64,000 bases of DNA from Lysinibacillus fusiformis (lineage in GTDB: Bacteria > Bacillota > Bacilli > Bacillales_A > Planococcaceae), in the NCBI RefSeq assembly GCF_016925635.1, contig NZ_CP070490.1:496001-560000 (forward strand), given 5' to 3'. The notes below the pieces were generated by a model that was not told the origin of the DNA, did no database searches, and saw only the letters and a program-made list of their open reading frames with translations. Every line of letters begins with the position of its first letter. The first letter of the stretch is position 1. A program made the position numbers and the translations under genes. This document shows positions 17,726 to 27,930 of the stretch, piece by piece.

Positions 17726-18226
17726 CTAAGCACGAACTTCTTCATTTGTCTCTTCTTTTTGTTCTGTTTCTTCTGTCGTCTCTTCGGCTTTTGGTTCCTC
17801 ACTTGGAAGAAAATCCTCTAGCGGTTCTTCCCCTTCAAAGGAAACCGTACCATCATCAAAAACAGTTGGTGCTTTTGCCGTTTTTAGTGTTTTTACTTTC
17901 TCCACTAATTGTGTAGATTGCTCTTGAATTTGTTTAGAAAGTTGCACTGTTTTATCTTTTGCAGTTGTCGAGAAGTCTGCACTCTTATCTTTTAACTGAA
18001 CAGCTTGTACAGCCACATCACTCCTTAAATCTTTTCCTGATTTTGGAGCTAACAGTAGACCTGCAGCAGCACCTACGATTCCTCCAACTAATGCGCCAAT
18101 CACAAAATCCTTCATGTTTACACGCTCCTCTTCATAAATCGAGTCTTGCGGATGATAAAGCTGAGGCAATGAACTTTCAAGCTGTTGTTCCTTTACTTCG
18201 TTAAAATTTGGCTTTTGAGTTGTCAT
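17726..18226 (-). CDS. ytxH: YtxH family general-stress-type protein
   Basis: 166 aa. The YtxH core starts at MKDFVIGALVGGIVGAAAGLLLAPKSGKDLR, a glycine-rich membrane-associated segment with the family LLLAPKSGKELR-like motif. A helical, low-complexity stretch and an acidic Glu/Thr tail follow. Two starts are both well supported: ATG 18226 with GGGGAGGAA, adding a 37-residue N-terminal extension, and the canonical ATG 18115 with GAGGAG 9 bases upstream. Both forms might be made. Follows ytxG, as in the B. subtilis ytxGHJ operon, which is sigma-B controlled there. Confidence 0.82.
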   Translation of the reverse strand: MTTQKPNFNEVKEQQLESSLPQLYHPQDSIYEEERVNMKDFVIGALVGGIVGAAAGLLLAPKSGKDLRSDVAVQAVQLKDKSADFSTTAKDKTVQLSKQIQEQSTQLVEKVKTLKTAKAPTVFDDGTVSFEGEEPLEDFLPSEEPKAEETTEETEQKEETNEEVRA

Positions 18227-18359
18227 GCAACAATTCCTCCCCATCTAATTATCAAATTTGTCTAGACTGGTTGTCCATCTACTTTCACAGATGCATCTTC
18301 AACTTATGTCTAAGACTTTATTTTTATTCAGTCAGCATGGAATACTCACTGAATAATCA

Positions 18360-18863
18360 TCATTTTTTACGACCCCATTTTCTTTTTGGTGTTTCTTCTA
18401 CTTGCACAGTCTCAAATGCATAGGCATCAGGTGATACCGATTCTTGCTCAATGATTTTGCGTTTTTTCCATTTATCTGCAATACCCATCGCAACATTACT
18501 CCATTGTACAACTTGTGCAATTTTTTCTTCGTTCTGTTCTACGCTTTTAGAAACAGAAGAAGTAATCTGCTGAACAGAATTATTTAAACCATTCACGGAG
18601 TCACCAATACCTTTAACAGCTTGAACAACTGAATTTAATTGTTCAGATTTATGTTGAATATCCTCTGCTAAGCTATTTGTTTTTGATAATAAAGACGTTG
18701 TTTCGCGTGTAATGCCTTCCATCTGGCCTTCAATCCCAGATAATGTCCCAGCTAAGCTGTTTAGAATGGACTTGAGTGAGAATAAAGTCATGCCCACGCT
18801 CACACATAAAATTAAAAAACCGATTGCAGCAATAATGGCTGCAATATACAAAATCACTTCCAT
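18360..18863 (-). CDS. ytxG: YtxG-like DUF948 protein
   Basis: 167-aa single-pass membrane protein. An N-terminal transmembrane helix (about residues 3-28) precedes a long helical region rich in Ser, Gln, Asn and Val (EDIQHKSEQLNSVVQAVKGI) that should form coiled coil, and a basic C-terminus ending KRKWGRKK. Matches DUF948/YtxG. Upstream of ytxH on the same strand with a 133-bp gap. Function unknown. Confidence 0.8.
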   Translation of the reverse strand: MEVILYIAAIIAAIGFLILCVSVGMTLFSLKSILNSLAGTLSGIEGQMEGITRETTSLLSKTNSLAEDIQHKSEQLNSVVQAVKGIGDSVNGLNNSVQQITSSVSKSVEQNEEKIAQVVQWSNVAMGIADKWKKRKIIEQESVSPDAYAFETVQVEETPKRKWGRKK

Positions 18864-18949
18864 AAGTTGACCTCCTGCTAGTAAATTGTCTTTACTATTA
18901 CTTTCCCTAACTTCGACAAAAAAAAACGGAATTCCTGCTTAAATTTGAG

Positions 18950-18984
18950 AAAAAACAGCTTAACCCCTACGGACTAAGCTGTTT
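18950..18984 (-). terminator. Terminator overlapping the murC stop
   Basis: TAAGCTGTTT (18975-18984) pairs with AAACAGCTTA (18953-18962). A T run follows on the minus strand. The first arm contains part of the murC stop codon. Confidence 0.75.
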
Positions 18985-20287
18985 CATTGTTTTTAAGCAC
19001 GTCTTCAAAAGCATCTTGGAACTTGTGAACATCACCAGCGCCCATAAATAGGAATACCGCGCCATTATGTTTTGTTAATATATCAATTCCTTCAGTGGTA
19101 ATCACTGCACTGCCTTCAATAAGTGATGCTAAATCATGAATAGAAAGCGCACCTTGCGTTTCTCTCGCAGAGCCAAATATATCACATAAATAGGCTGTAT
19201 CCGCAAGGCTCAAACTATCCGCAAAATCTTGTAAAAAAGCTTGTGTACGTGTAAATGTATGTGGTTGGAAAATTGCAACTAGCTCACGTTCAGGAAATTT
19301 TTGTCGTGCTGATTGAATTGTCGCACGAATTTCAGTTGGATGGTGTGCATAGTCATCTATTAAAACATTATCCCCTATATCGGTCTCAGTAAAACGTCTC
19401 TTTACACCTTTATACGTGTGTAAGCGATCCTGAATAATGTCTGGTGAAATGCCTTCATATTCACATAGCGTAATCACCGCCAATGTATTTAAAACAGCAT
19501 GATCTCCAAATAACGGGATAAAGAAAGTGCTATAAAATTCATTACGTACAAAAACATCAAATTTTGTACCCTCAGTTGTTTTTTCTACATTACGAGCTTC
19601 AAAATCATTTTCAGCACCAAATCCATAATACACAACTGGCACTTTTGCTTGAATACGCTGAAGCTGTTCATCATCGCCACATGCTATAATTGCTTTTTTC
19701 ACTTGTAATGCTAATGATTGAAAGGCAGAATATACGTCCTCTATATTAGCAAAGTAATCTGGATGATCAAAATCGATGTTCGTCATCACAGCATAATCAG
19801 GATTATAGGCTAAGAAGTGACGGCGGTATTCACATGCCTCCATGACAAAGAAATCCGAATTTTCATGACCTGCACCAGTACCATCACCAATTAAATAAGA
19901 TGTTGGTTTATAACCACCTACCACATGTGCCATTAAGCCAGTCGTAGATGTTTTACCATGTGCACCTGTGATAGCAATGGATGTATAGTTGCCAATATAT
20001 TCACCTAAAAATTTATGGTAACGAATGACTTCTACACCGATTTCTCGAGCACGTACTAATTCAGGATGATCGTCGGAAAACGCATTTCCTGCAATCACTG
20101 TCATACCTTCTTTAATATTATCTGCATTAAATGTAAAAATTGGAATATTACGTTCACGTAACGGTTGCTCCGTGAAGAAATATTTATCGACATCTGAGCC
20201 TTGTACTTGTTCACCAGCATCAAATAAGATTTGCGCTAGCGAACTCATGCCAGAACCTTTAATGCCTGTGAAATGAAAAACTGTCAT
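18974..20287 (-). CDS. murC: UDP-N-acetylmuramate--L-alanine ligase
   Basis: Cytoplasmic Mur ligase (437 aa) adding L-alanine to UDP-MurNAc. The N-terminal UDP-binding loop is [14 protein letters not shown], the ATP loop [13 protein letters not shown] is near residue 107, and the substrate/Mg region is [25 protein letters not shown] is the C-terminal Mur signature. Lies downstream of sftA, as in B. subtilis, where murC also follows ytpT. Confidence 0.96.
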   Translation of the reverse strand: MTVFHFTGIKGSGMSSLAQILFDAGEQVQGSDVDKYFFTEQPLRERNIPIFTFNADNIKEGMTVIAGNAFSDDHPELVRAREIGVEVIRYHKFLGEYIGNYTSIAITGAHGKTSTTGLMAHVVGGYKPTSYLIGDGTGAGHENSDFFVMEACEYRRHFLAYNPDYAVMTNIDFDHPDYFANIEDVYSAFQSLALQVKKAIIACGDDEQLQRIQAKVPVVYYGFGAENDFEARNVEKTTEGTKFDVFVRNEFYSTFFIPLFGDHAVLNTLAVITLCEYEGISPDIIQDRLHTYKGVKRRFTETDIGDNVLIDDYAHHPTEIRATIQSARQKFPERELVAIFQPHTFTRTQAFLQDFADSLSLADTAYLCDIFGSARETQGALSIHDLASLIEGSAVITTEGIDILTKHNGAVFLFMGAGDVHKFQDAFEDVLKNNETA

Positions 20288-20418
20288 TAATTAAACCCCC
20301 CGGGAATTTCAATATCCCATCTATCATCTATTAGGTGTATCGTATTATTTTACGAATGGTTAGGTATTAATACCTTCACAAGTGTTAAAAAATACGTACT
20401 ATTCAACACATCTTGTCT

Positions 20419-20427
20419 ATTATAGCA
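20419..20427 (-). promoter_or_regulatory. Extended -10 promoter for murC
   Basis: Minus strand TGC-TATAAT (extended -10 TGnTATAAT), about 130 bp before the murC start in the sftA-murC gap. The -35 is poor, as is common with extended -10 promoters. Confidence 0.55.
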
Positions 20428-20516
20428 CTTTTTATGCATAAGGATAGATGTGTAACTTTTCTAAAAAAACTAAATTCGACGTAAATTAGATAATCTAGAC
20501 GAAAACAATGCAATTC

Positions 20517-23500
20517 TTATTCAAACATAGTAATTAAATCTTCTTCTGTAATGTAACTTTCACGCGGCTTACTTCCTCTCGCTTCCGAAACAAAACCATG
20601 TGATTCTAACATATCAATTAAACGAGCAGCACGATTATAGCCAATATGATACTTTCGTTGAATCAATGAAGTAGAAGCGCCCCCTTGCTCATAGACAAAT
20701 CGGCAAACATCTTCAAACAAATCGTCCTGTTCTGCGGACACCTCTGTTTTCTTCAATAATTCCTCTTGATCGAAAATATAATCAGGCTCTCCTTGTTCAC
20801 GAACATGCTCAATAATCGCTTCAATTTCATCGTCTGTAACAAATGTTCCCTGTAGGCGCACTGGCGCTGACATACCATTACCTAAATATAACATATCCCC
20901 TCGACCAAGTAACCTTTCTGCTCCCTGCCCATCTAAAATGGTACGGGAATCAATTTGAGAGGAAACAGCAAAGGCAATACGTGTAGGGATATTTGATTTG
21001 ATTAACCCTGTAATAACATCCACAGAAGGTCTTTGCGTTGCAACAATTAAATGAATACCACATGCACGCGCCTTTTGGGCAATACGGCAAATAGCTTCCT
21101 CTACATCTGCTGGAGACATCATCATTAAATCAGCTAACTCATCAATGACAATTAAAATATAAGGCAACTTCAGACTATGTTCATTATTTTTATCCGCTAT
21201 TGCGTTATAACGTGTAATATCACGTGCACCTGCATGTGCAAATAGTTGATAGCGACGCTCCATTTCCTCTACAGCCCATTTCAGTGCAGCCGTTGCAGCC
21301 TTTACATCGGTAATGACTGGACTAACTAAATGTGGAATATGGTTAAATGGCGCCAGCTCCACCATTTTAGGGTCGATCAGCATGAGTTTTAACTCGTGAG
21401 GTGCAGCTTTATATAATAAACTAACCAAAATAGAATTAATACAAACCGATTTACCCGAACCCGTTGCACCAGCAATTAAGCCATGAGGCATTTTTCGTAA
21501 ATCTAACGTAACAGGCTTTCCAGTTAAATCAAGACCTAAAGCTGCCTCTAATGGCGAATCCGACTCAACGAAAGAGGCACTATTTGTTACCTCAGATAAT
21601 CGAACAGCTCGAGATACTCGATTTGGAATCTCAATACCTATTGAGCTTTTCCCAGGAATTGGTGCCTGAATACGAATATCTTTTGCTGCTAAGGCAAGTT
21701 TTAAATCATCTGCTAAGTTTCGAATTTTACTAACCTTCGTACCATGACTCACCGTTATTTCAAATTGAGTAACAGCTGGGCCTTGCATAATCGATTCAAT
21801 TTGCGCAGAAACTTGGAAATAAGATAATGCTTCGACTAATGTATCGCCCTGTTGCTCCATCCAATCCGTATCCTGTGTTTTTTCCTCTGGTGGCTCTAGG
21901 TATTCATCCGTTGGCTTTTGATAGACATGAACTGGCTTCGCAGGTATTACAGCTTCCATTTCTACTACTTGATCCTCAACCGATTCTACTGGAACAGCCT
22001 CTACAATTTCTGAAACTACTTCTATGTCGGGAGCTGGTACTGGTTCAAGATCTGGCTCTAGCTCAAGTTCTGGCTCTACCTCAAGTTCCGTATCTAGCTT
22101 AAGTTCTGGCTCTTGTTCCAGTTCCGAATCTAGTTCTGGTTCTGGTTCTGGTTCTGGCTCTAGCTCAGGTTCAGGCTCTAGCTCAATCGTTGCTGAAATT
22201 TCATCAGCGGTTGCTTTTTCGATTGCTATTCTTTCTTTCTTGGAGATACCTGACATTGATGTAACAGGGGCCATTGTAATCACAGCTACAGGCTCTTCAG
22301 CACTGTATTTTGAAGTGACCCTTTCTACATCATCTTTAATATCAAGTTGGACTGGAAAATCTGCTTGTGATTGAACATTCTCTGTCATAAGCAAATCAAT
22401 GTCCTCTTCTGGCTTTGTTACGCAAGTTTCATTTGTTGTAATGCTGTCTAAGGAAGATGATTCTTCTGTCGTCACATCCACTAGCCTATTTTTCACTGCT
22501 TCAGGCTTGCTTTCTACACGGATAGGCTGCTGGGCCACCTTTAATTGCTGTTGAATTCTCCATCTTTCTTTATCTGTTTTTAACATGAGTACATTAAATG
22601 GAATTCGACTTTTTTCTTCCCTCGATGCAGTATCAGGAGATTGGTCATCCATTGACGGTTGAACGACTGTAACTTCTCCAATATGGATCGTAGAATTTTC
22701 GATTTGTACTTGTTCCACAATCATTTCCTTGACATGGATTTCAGATGAATCTGCAGAAAGTTGTTGAACAGTTTGATCTTGCACAACAGCTTCTTTCACT
22801 TGATCTTCAAAATCCATTGCAAAAGAAGACGTTTGAGGTACAGTTGCATTTGATGACAAATTATCCATTTCATCTTTATGCTCAACCAACACTTCGTCCT
22901 CAAAAATAATGGGTTCATTTACTGTCGATAGCTCTTTCGGTTGAATGATTTCATGATGCTCTGTAACAACCGTTTGGATTGTGCTAGCCGGCTCTTTTTC
23001 TTCTAGTATATTTTCATTTACCTCATTTGTTGTCGCTTCTTTTAAAGGCTTTGCAGCAGTTATCTTTTCAACTGCCTGTACATCAGTTTCTTGCTTCTCA
23101 TGTTCTTCTTTTCTTTTATCTAATAATTCTTTGATTGGACTTGGTTTTGCAAAACCATAGACGGGTGAAGGCACATCTGTTGGCACAAAACGCTTACGAT
23201 TCTCAGGTAAAATATTTTCAACTTTTTGTTCTTTCCGCTGACTCTTTTCTTTTGGTGCAGGTGTAGGGTTTATATTAGCAGTCTCATTTTGTGCATCTCG
23301 AAACACTAAGCTTGCTCTTGAACGATATTCCTGTTCTAAAGGCTGACTTTTCATCATTGTTTTTCTACCTGTTCGTTTAGAGCGGTTTGCTAATAAATCC
23401 CGAATCCCTGAAACCTCTACATCATAAACACTAGAGTCGACAATATGATGATTTAAATGCTTTGGTAACGATAAATCTCCAATTTGTCCATAATCATCCT

Positions 23501-23726
23501 CATCCATTTGGTCAAACATTTCTTTTGATGGCGTGTATGATGTCCCACCTTCATCATCGTCAATCAAAGGGAAACGGAAAGTCTTTTGCTTAGCCATTGG
23601 TGGTTCTTTATGTGTATGTAATTGCTCTGACTGTACTTCTCCATAGTCCTCATAATATTCTTCATACTCATAATCTTCGTCTTCTTTATTAATAAATTTA
23701 CTAATTTGTTTTTTAAACCAGTTCAC
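20517..23726 (-). CDS. sftA: DNA translocase SftA (FtsK/SpoIIIE family, soluble)
   Basis: Septum-associated DNA pump that clears chromosome ends before division (1069 aa). There are no transmembrane segments, unlike SpoIIIE. The N-terminus has a short basic stretch then acidic Tyr/Glu repeats, followed by about 600 residues of linker with an EP-rich acidic repeat. The motor has Walker A GATGSGKSVCIN near residue 755, Walker B ILIVIDELADLMMM, and VATQRPSVDVITG. The C-terminal gamma winged helix (QRKYHIGYNRAARLIDMLESHG) should read SRS sequences. Longer than B. subtilis SftA (about 950 aa), mainly in the linker. Confidence 0.93.
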   Translation of the reverse strand: MNWFKKQISKFINKEDEDYEYEEYYEDYGEVQSEQLHTHKEPPMAKQKTFRFPLIDDDEGGTSYTPSKEMFDQMDEDDYGQIGDLSLPKHLNHHIVDSSVYDVEVSGIRDLLANRSKRTGRKTMMKSQPLEQEYRSRASLVFRDAQNETANINPTPAPKEKSQRKEQKVENILPENRKRFVPTDVPSPVYGFAKPSPIKELLDKRKEEHEKQETDVQAVEKITAAKPLKEATTNEVNENILEEKEPASTIQTVVTEHHEIIQPKELSTVNEPIIFEDEVLVEHKDEMDNLSSNATVPQTSSFAMDFEDQVKEAVVQDQTVQQLSADSSEIHVKEMIVEQVQIENSTIHIGEVTVVQPSMDDQSPDTASREEKSRIPFNVLMLKTDKERWRIQQQLKVAQQPIRVESKPEAVKNRLVDVTTEESSSLDSITTNETCVTKPEEDIDLLMTENVQSQADFPVQLDIKDDVERVTSKYSAEEPVAVITMAPVTSMSGISKKERIAIEKATADEISATIELEPEPELEPEPEPEPELDSELEQEPELKLDTELEVEPELELEPDLEPVPAPDIEVVSEIVEAVPVESVEDQVVEMEAVIPAKPVHVYQKPTDEYLEPPEEKTQDTDWMEQQGDTLVEALSYFQVSAQIESIMQGPAVTQFEITVSHGTKVSKIRNLADDLKLALAAKDIRIQAPIPGKSSIGIEIPNRVSRAVRLSEVTNSASFVESDSPLEAALGLDLTGKPVTLDLRKMPHGLIAGATGSGKSVCINSILVSLLYKAAPHELKLMLIDPKMVELAPFNHIPHLVSPVITDVKAATAALKWAVEEMERRYQLFAHAGARDITRYNAIADKNNEHSLKLPYILIVIDELADLMMMSPADVEEAICRIAQKARACGIHLIVATQRPSVDVITGLIKSNIPTRIAFAVSSQIDSRTILDGQGAERLLGRGDMLYLGNGMSAPVRLQGTFVTDDEIEAIIEHVREQGEPDYIFDQEELLKKTEVSAEQDDLFEDVCRFVYEQGGASTSLIQRKYHIGYNRAARLIDMLESHGFVSEARGSKPRESYITEEDLITMFE
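22040..22200. repeat. Hexanucleotide-rich tract encoding the SftA Glu/Pro linker
   Basis: Runs of GGTTCT/GGCTCT-type hexamers on the plus strand encode alternating Glu-Pro and Glu-Leu units on the minus strand. The opposite-strand Gly/Ser open frame is a shadow. Such tracts can change length by replication slippage. Confidence 0.75.
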
Positions 23727-23861
23727 TTCGTTTCACTCATTTCTCTTACACTTCATTTATAGCATTGTCTAGTTTTCTATTATTCCATAGCTCAATGTCT
23801 ACATGAAAAAGCATACCATAAAAACGGTCTTGAAACTTGCATTTAGAGGCTCATTCTAAAC

Positions 23862-23905
23862 AAAAAAATCGTTATGCTACTAGCATATTAGTAACATAAC
23901 GATTT
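23862..23905 (-). terminator. Terminator of ytpR
   Basis: AAATCGTTATG (23866-23876) pairs with CATAACGATTT (23895-23905), extended by an imperfect inner stem. A7 on the plus strand gives the minus-strand T run. Confidence 0.85.
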
Positions 23906-23988
23906 AGGGCATTTCACCTTGATACAAGGAATAATATCATGATAAAACATTTAAATTTTAATAATTTCTTTTTTAAATAGAGGAATTT

Positions 23989-24603
23989 TTATTTAGTTGG
24001 TGCTTCAAAAGCACTACCAACAATAGCATCCTCTGGTAATACTAAAATTCCTTTTTCAGATGGTGCGTTAGGAATCGCTAATTCACGTGCTGAACAAAGC
24101 ATGCCGTAAGAATCAACACCACGTAAATTTCCTTCTTTAATAAGCATTCCTGAAGGCATTACGGCACCAATTTTCGCAACAACTACCTTCTGACCTGCTT
24201 CTACATTCGGAGCACCACAAACAATTTGTAATGTCTCATCTCCTATATTCACTGAACAGATACTCAATTTATCAGCATTAGGATGCTTGTCCTTTGTCTC
24301 TACATAACCAACAACAAACTTTGGAGAAAAATCAACATCAAGATTGATACTAGCTCCATTTTTTTCGATTGCTGCTGTTAGCTGCGCTACTAATTCTGGT
24401 GTCACTTCCACTAAGCCTTTTGCTTCTGTTTGGATGTAACTGCTTGCATTAAATAAATTAAAGGCTTTAATTTCTCCTGTTTGAGCTTCCTTTAAAATAG
24501 CAATATCTCCAGCGCGTTCTACTACTGTTTTCACAATAGCCTCCGTTGCTAGTTGAACTAGTAAGACATCTCCTACATGCTCTTTGTTGTAAAATACGTT
24601 CAT
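23989..24603 (-). CDS. ytpR: YtpR, tRNA-binding-domain protein
   Basis: 204-aa cytoplasmic protein with a C-terminal tRNA-binding OB fold of the EMAP II/PheT type: FVVGYVETKDKHPNADKLSICSVNIG, then LQIVCGAPNVEAGQKVVVAKIGAVMPSG and SYGMLCSARELA. The N-terminal 90 residues are family-specific. Its start lies 2 bases after the ytpQ stop, so the two are co-transcribed. Its target RNA is unknown. Confidence 0.88.
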   Translation of the reverse strand: MNVFYNKEHVGDVLLVQLATEAIVKTVVERAGDIAILKEAQTGEIKAFNLFNASSYIQTEAKGLVEVTPELVAQLTAAIEKNGASINLDVDFSPKFVVGYVETKDKHPNADKLSICSVNIGDETLQIVCGAPNVEAGQKVVVAKIGAVMPSGMLIKEGNLRGVDSYGMLCSARELAIPNAPSEKGILVLPEDAIVGSAFEAPTK

Positions 24604-24605
24604 TG

Positions 24606-25424
24606 TTATTCTTGCTCCTTTTTCACTCTGTTTTTGGCTAAGATAAAGATCGGTTCTAGTTCCCCATCTTCATAAATAAAAGATAATGACGTAATCGGTA
24701 CCGTACCGACAGCAAAGAAATGCATCGTCATCTGTGCTAATACATCATACCCTGTTTCATTGCGAATATCACCTATAATTAATACATCTTGATGTGGCAC
24801 AGATAATGTCATATCACCTTCCACTAGTGCATGCATTTCTTTCAAAAAGCTATCATTTAAAATACGGCTAGCATCATAGCCATCATTCACATTGACAAAA
24901 TAAAAAATATTACCTGCTACCTCATCTTTTTTATAAGCGGTTGGTAATTGCTTCACCGAAAAGCGTGCCATTTCTCTAATTTGCTCGACAGTTAATTGTA
25001 ATGTTTCTAGCATGGATTCATCAATAAAGCGATAGGTTTTACCTAAATCGAGTGCATAAAATATACGTGTTTCAGCTGTATGCTCAGTTGTTATAAAGGC
25101 ATGTCCTTCTTTCGATGCTTGGGGATAAGAAGTGGCACGAATAACTGGATAAATATGTGTAGTCGTTTGGAAACCCTGTTCTTTTTCTCGCTCCATCGCA
25201 TTAAAGGTTTGCTCAATCGTGTATACGACTTCTTTAATCGCCGCCTCTTGCTTCTCATTATATTTTGCTAAGATTCCAGGCAAGGAAAGCTCCATCCCTT
25301 TTTCAATCGTCTTATGATTCAAACGTAATTTATCATGCTTTTTATCAAAATGAAATTCATATTTCTCTTCAGTTAATTGCTTTTTTAATAGCTCGACTAG
25401 TTGTTCGGACTTCATTTGTTTCAT
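24606..25424 (-). CDS. ytpQ: YtpQ, DUF1444 family protein
   Basis: 272-aa conserved cytoplasmic protein of unknown function, matching DUF1444 (YtpQ) by its N-terminus, length and position next to ytpR. I chose the ATG at 25424, 10 bases after AGGA; a GTG three codons upstream is only one base from that RBS. No catalytic motif recognised. Confidence 0.8.
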   Translation of the reverse strand: MKQMKSEQLVELLKKQLTEEKYEFHFDKKHDKLRLNHKTIEKGMELSLPGILAKYNEKQEAAIKEVVYTIEQTFNAMEREKEQGFQTTTHIYPVIRATSYPQASKEGHAFITTEHTAETRIFYALDLGKTYRFIDESMLETLQLTVEQIREMARFSVKQLPTAYKKDEVAGNIFYFVNVNDGYDASRILNDSFLKEMHALVEGDMTLSVPHQDVLIIGDIRNETGYDVLAQMTMHFFAVGTVPITSLSFIYEDGELEPIFILAKNRVKKEQE

Positions 25425-25448
25425 CTTTTTCACATCCTAACTTCAAAA

Positions 25449-25475
25449 TGAAACGGCTCACATGTTTGTGAACCG
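25449..25475 (-). terminator. Hairpin after the lipoprotein gene
   Basis: AACGGCTCACA and TGTGAACCGTT form an 11-bp stem with one mismatch and a short loop. The T run on the minus strand is weak. Confidence 0.55.
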
Positions 25476-25494
25476 TTCTGTTCAATCCTTCTAT

Positions 25495-26013
25495 TTACTT
25501 CATCTTAACCGAATGAACGATTTTCGTCATCTCACGCAAATTATTTTCAATTTGTTTAGCCTTTGAAATGGTTGTCATCTTCACACCACCACTACTAACA
25601 ATGAGCTCCATTTCATTTTCTTCGTCTGTTTTTAGAACCGCAGTGAAGCCAAAACGACCGTCCTTATCATAAGTTGACTCTTCGATAATTTTGTCAGCTT
25701 CATTTTCTTTTAAAAGACTATAATAAAGCTTACTGTCTTGTGCTTCACGATCATTGATAAAAAGAATATAGCTTTCTTTTCCTTTTGAAATCACAATATT
25801 ATAAGCATCTGAACTGTCTTCAACTTTAAAGTTTGAAGGTAAGTATAATTTAATATCCCCAATTTCCACTGTATGTTCTTCTGGCTCTTCAGCAAAAACC
25901 GTCTCCGTTAATTGGAGGCCATTAGCAATTTGATCATCTATAGATTGATTGCAGCCAGAAAGGACAAGAAGTAAAAGCATTAGGCCAATAGCTCTTAGCC
26001 ATGAAAACGACAT
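25495..26013 (-). CDS. Putative lipoprotein of unknown function
   Basis: 172 aa with a lipoprotein signal: hydrophobic GLMLLLLVLSGC, where the cysteine (residue 21) would be lipidated and the protein held on the outer face of the membrane. The mature part is mixed alpha/beta with acidic patches (EEPEEHTVEIGDIKLYLPSNFKV). I recognise no domain. It sits alone between ytpQ and the NTPase, where B. subtilis has ytpP and ytoQ, so it is lineage-specific at this locus. Confidence 0.7.
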   Translation of the reverse strand: MSFSWLRAIGLMLLLLVLSGCNQSIDDQIANGLQLTETVFAEEPEEHTVEIGDIKLYLPSNFKVEDSSDAYNIVISKGKESYILFINDREAQDSKLYYSLLKENEADKIIEESTYDKDGRFGFTAVLKTDEENEMELIVSSGGVKMTTISKAKQIENNLREMTKIVHSVKMK

Positions 26014-26107
26014 GTCTCTCTTCCTTTCACTACGAACTTTTTTCTATTTTAAAAAAATTATTCATCAGATGCAACCTAACTATCCTGTTATTACTAATTC
26101 TATTTAA

Positions 26108-26629
26108 CTATTTTTGTGAAATTGTGAACAAATATTGACCGATTAAAAGTGATACAATATGCTCAAACATCATCTGTCTACTCACTAAACCTTGCGTAAA
26201 AATACCTACAGCACCTGCACCTTGACGAATATCTCGGCGTTTTGTATATTGTTCCATAATAGGGCCAAGTTCTCCCCCAGTTCTTATTTCCCGGGCAATT
26301 TCTTTTGGTAGTATAATTTGTGCACCAGCAGCTGTAAATATTGTCCCGTCTGACACCGTTAAGGCACCCCAGTTACAAACATACATGTCACCATCGATTT
26401 CAGTTACGCCACCTTCTAAACCGAATGATAATTCTGCACCTGTTAAAATCAAAGCATTTTTAGCACGATTCATTGCCCCTAATCGGGTTTCTTCATTACT
26501 TATTGGTTGATCTGATACTTCAGAAGCAGCTTTCACATGAGTAAAGATAGAACCCTCAAAGTATTTTCGAGCAATTACTTCAACTGCTTCTGTTTTGGCT
26601 TTATTGGTTGTGCCAATTGCTATCTTCAT
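26108..26629 (-). CDS. DUF84/YjjX-type inosine/xanthosine triphosphatase
   Basis: 173-aa house-cleaning NTPase predicted to hydrolyse ITP/XTP and keep non-canonical purines out of nucleic acid. MKIAIGTTNKAKTEAV is the phosphate-binding N-terminus. The ETRLGAMNRA segment and FGLEGGVTE are typical of YjjX/DUF84. Single gene with its own start region upstream of the lipoprotein gene. Confidence 0.8.
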   Translation of the reverse strand: MKIAIGTTNKAKTEAVEVIARKYFEGSIFTHVKAASEVSDQPISNEETRLGAMNRAKNALILTGAELSFGLEGGVTEIDGDMYVCNWGALTVSDGTIFTAAGAQIILPKEIAREIRTGGELGPIMEQYTKRRDIRQGAGAVGIFTQGLVSRQMMFEHIVSLLIGQYLFTISQK

Positions 26630-26651
26630 CTAATCCCTACTTTCTTTCCAT

Positions 26652-26679
26652 AGAAAAAGATGCCCCTAAAAGGCATCTT
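26652..26679 (-). terminator. Terminator of the M42 peptidase gene
   Basis: AAGATGCC (26657-26664) and GGCATCTT (26672-26679), loop of 7, with a five-T run on the minus strand. Confidence 0.85.
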
Positions 26680-26688
26680 CCTAACTTC

Positions 26689-27765
26689 TTATACATTAGC
26701 GCGAATTGTCTCTAATGTCGAACGATCTGCTTTTTTCACTAATTCAACAATTAACGCTTTGGCAGCCGCATAATCATCAATGTGAATAATAGACGCTGAA
26801 GTATGAATATAACGTGAGCATACGCCGATAACTGCACTTGGAACACCATCATTCGCTGTATGCACTCGTCCAGCGTCTGTTCCACCTTGGGAGACAAAAT
26901 ACTGGTAAGGGATATGATTTGATTCGGCAGTATCTAAAATAAATTCCCGTATACCACGATGTGTAACCATTGTACGATCTAAAATACGGAGTAAAGTTCC
27001 TTTGCCAAGTTGTCCAAATTGACTTTTTTCTCCTGACATATCGTTGGCAGGAGAAGCATCTAACGCAAAGAATAAATCTGGTTTAATCATGTTTGCTGAT
27101 ACTTGTGCACCGCGCAAGCCAACTTCCTCCATTACATTTGCACCTGAATATAAATGCGAACCTAGTTTTTCGTGTTGTACTTCTTTCATTAATTCAATCG
27201 CTAGACCACAGCCATAGCGGTTATCCCAAGCCTTGGCCATAATTTTTTTCGGATTTGCCATTGGTGTGAATGGACAAATTGGTATGATGGATTGTCCAGG
27301 ACGAACACCCATAGCCATTGCATCTTCTTTATTGTCAGCACCAACATCGATGAGCATATTTTTTATATCCATTGGCTTCGCACGTTCTGCATCTGTTAGT
27401 AAATGTGGTGGGATGGATGAAACAACACCAGGAATTGCACCATTTTTCGCATATACTTCTACACGCTGTGCAAGCATAACCTGGTTCCACCAGCCGCCCA
27501 ATGTTTGAAAACGGATCATCCCATTATCTGTGATAGACGTAACCATAAATGCTACCTCATCCATATGACCAGCAACCAAAACTTTCGGTGCACCCGCAAC
27601 ATCACTGTGCTTCACACCAAAAATACCACCTAAATTATCTTGAACAATTTCATCCGAGTATTTTTCTAACTCAGAACGCATGAACGCACGTACAGCGTGT
27701 TCATTACCCGGAGCGCCTGGTAATTCTGTTAATGTTTTAAATAATTGTAATGTTTCCTCATTCAT
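26689..27765 (-). CDS. ytoP: M42 family glutamyl/deblocking aminopeptidase
   Basis: Cytoplasmic dinuclear-metal aminopeptidase (358 aa). Metal ligands and catalytic residues are seen in [34 protein letters not shown] (catalytic Glu pair), [10 protein letters not shown] and GGTDAGRVH. Matches YtoP/FrvX/PepA proteins, which form large dodecamers and trim short peptides. Position next to ytzB is as in B. subtilis. Confidence 0.9.
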   Translation of the reverse strand: MNEETLQLFKTLTELPGAPGNEHAVRAFMRSELEKYSDEIVQDNLGGIFGVKHSDVAGAPKVLVAGHMDEVAFMVTSITDNGMIRFQTLGGWWNQVMLAQRVEVYAKNGAIPGVVSSIPPHLLTDAERAKPMDIKNMLIDVGADNKEDAMAMGVRPGQSIIPICPFTPMANPKKIMAKAWDNRYGCGLAIELMKEVQHEKLGSHLYSGANVMEEVGLRGAQVSANMIKPDLFFALDASPANDMSGEKSQFGQLGKGTLLRILDRTMVTHRGIREFILDTAESNHIPYQYFVSQGGTDAGRVHTANDGVPSAVIGVCSRYIHTSASIIHIDDYAAAKALIVELVKKADRSTLETIRANV

Positions 27766-27930
27766 GATGACTCTCTCCCCACGAAGTAGAATATTCTTCC
27801 TTGCCTATTGTAACACAATTATTTCCGAATTCGAAATATTGATACATTTCCTAAATCCGCTAAATTGTGAACGTGCATTCACTCCATAGGCTATGCTAAA
27901 ATAAGGGTATAGAAAAAGGAGGAAAAAAGT

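Noticed and set aside
22024..22374. Plus-strand Gly/Ser-rich open frame
   Set aside because: It is the antisense shadow of the Glu/Pro repeat of sftA.
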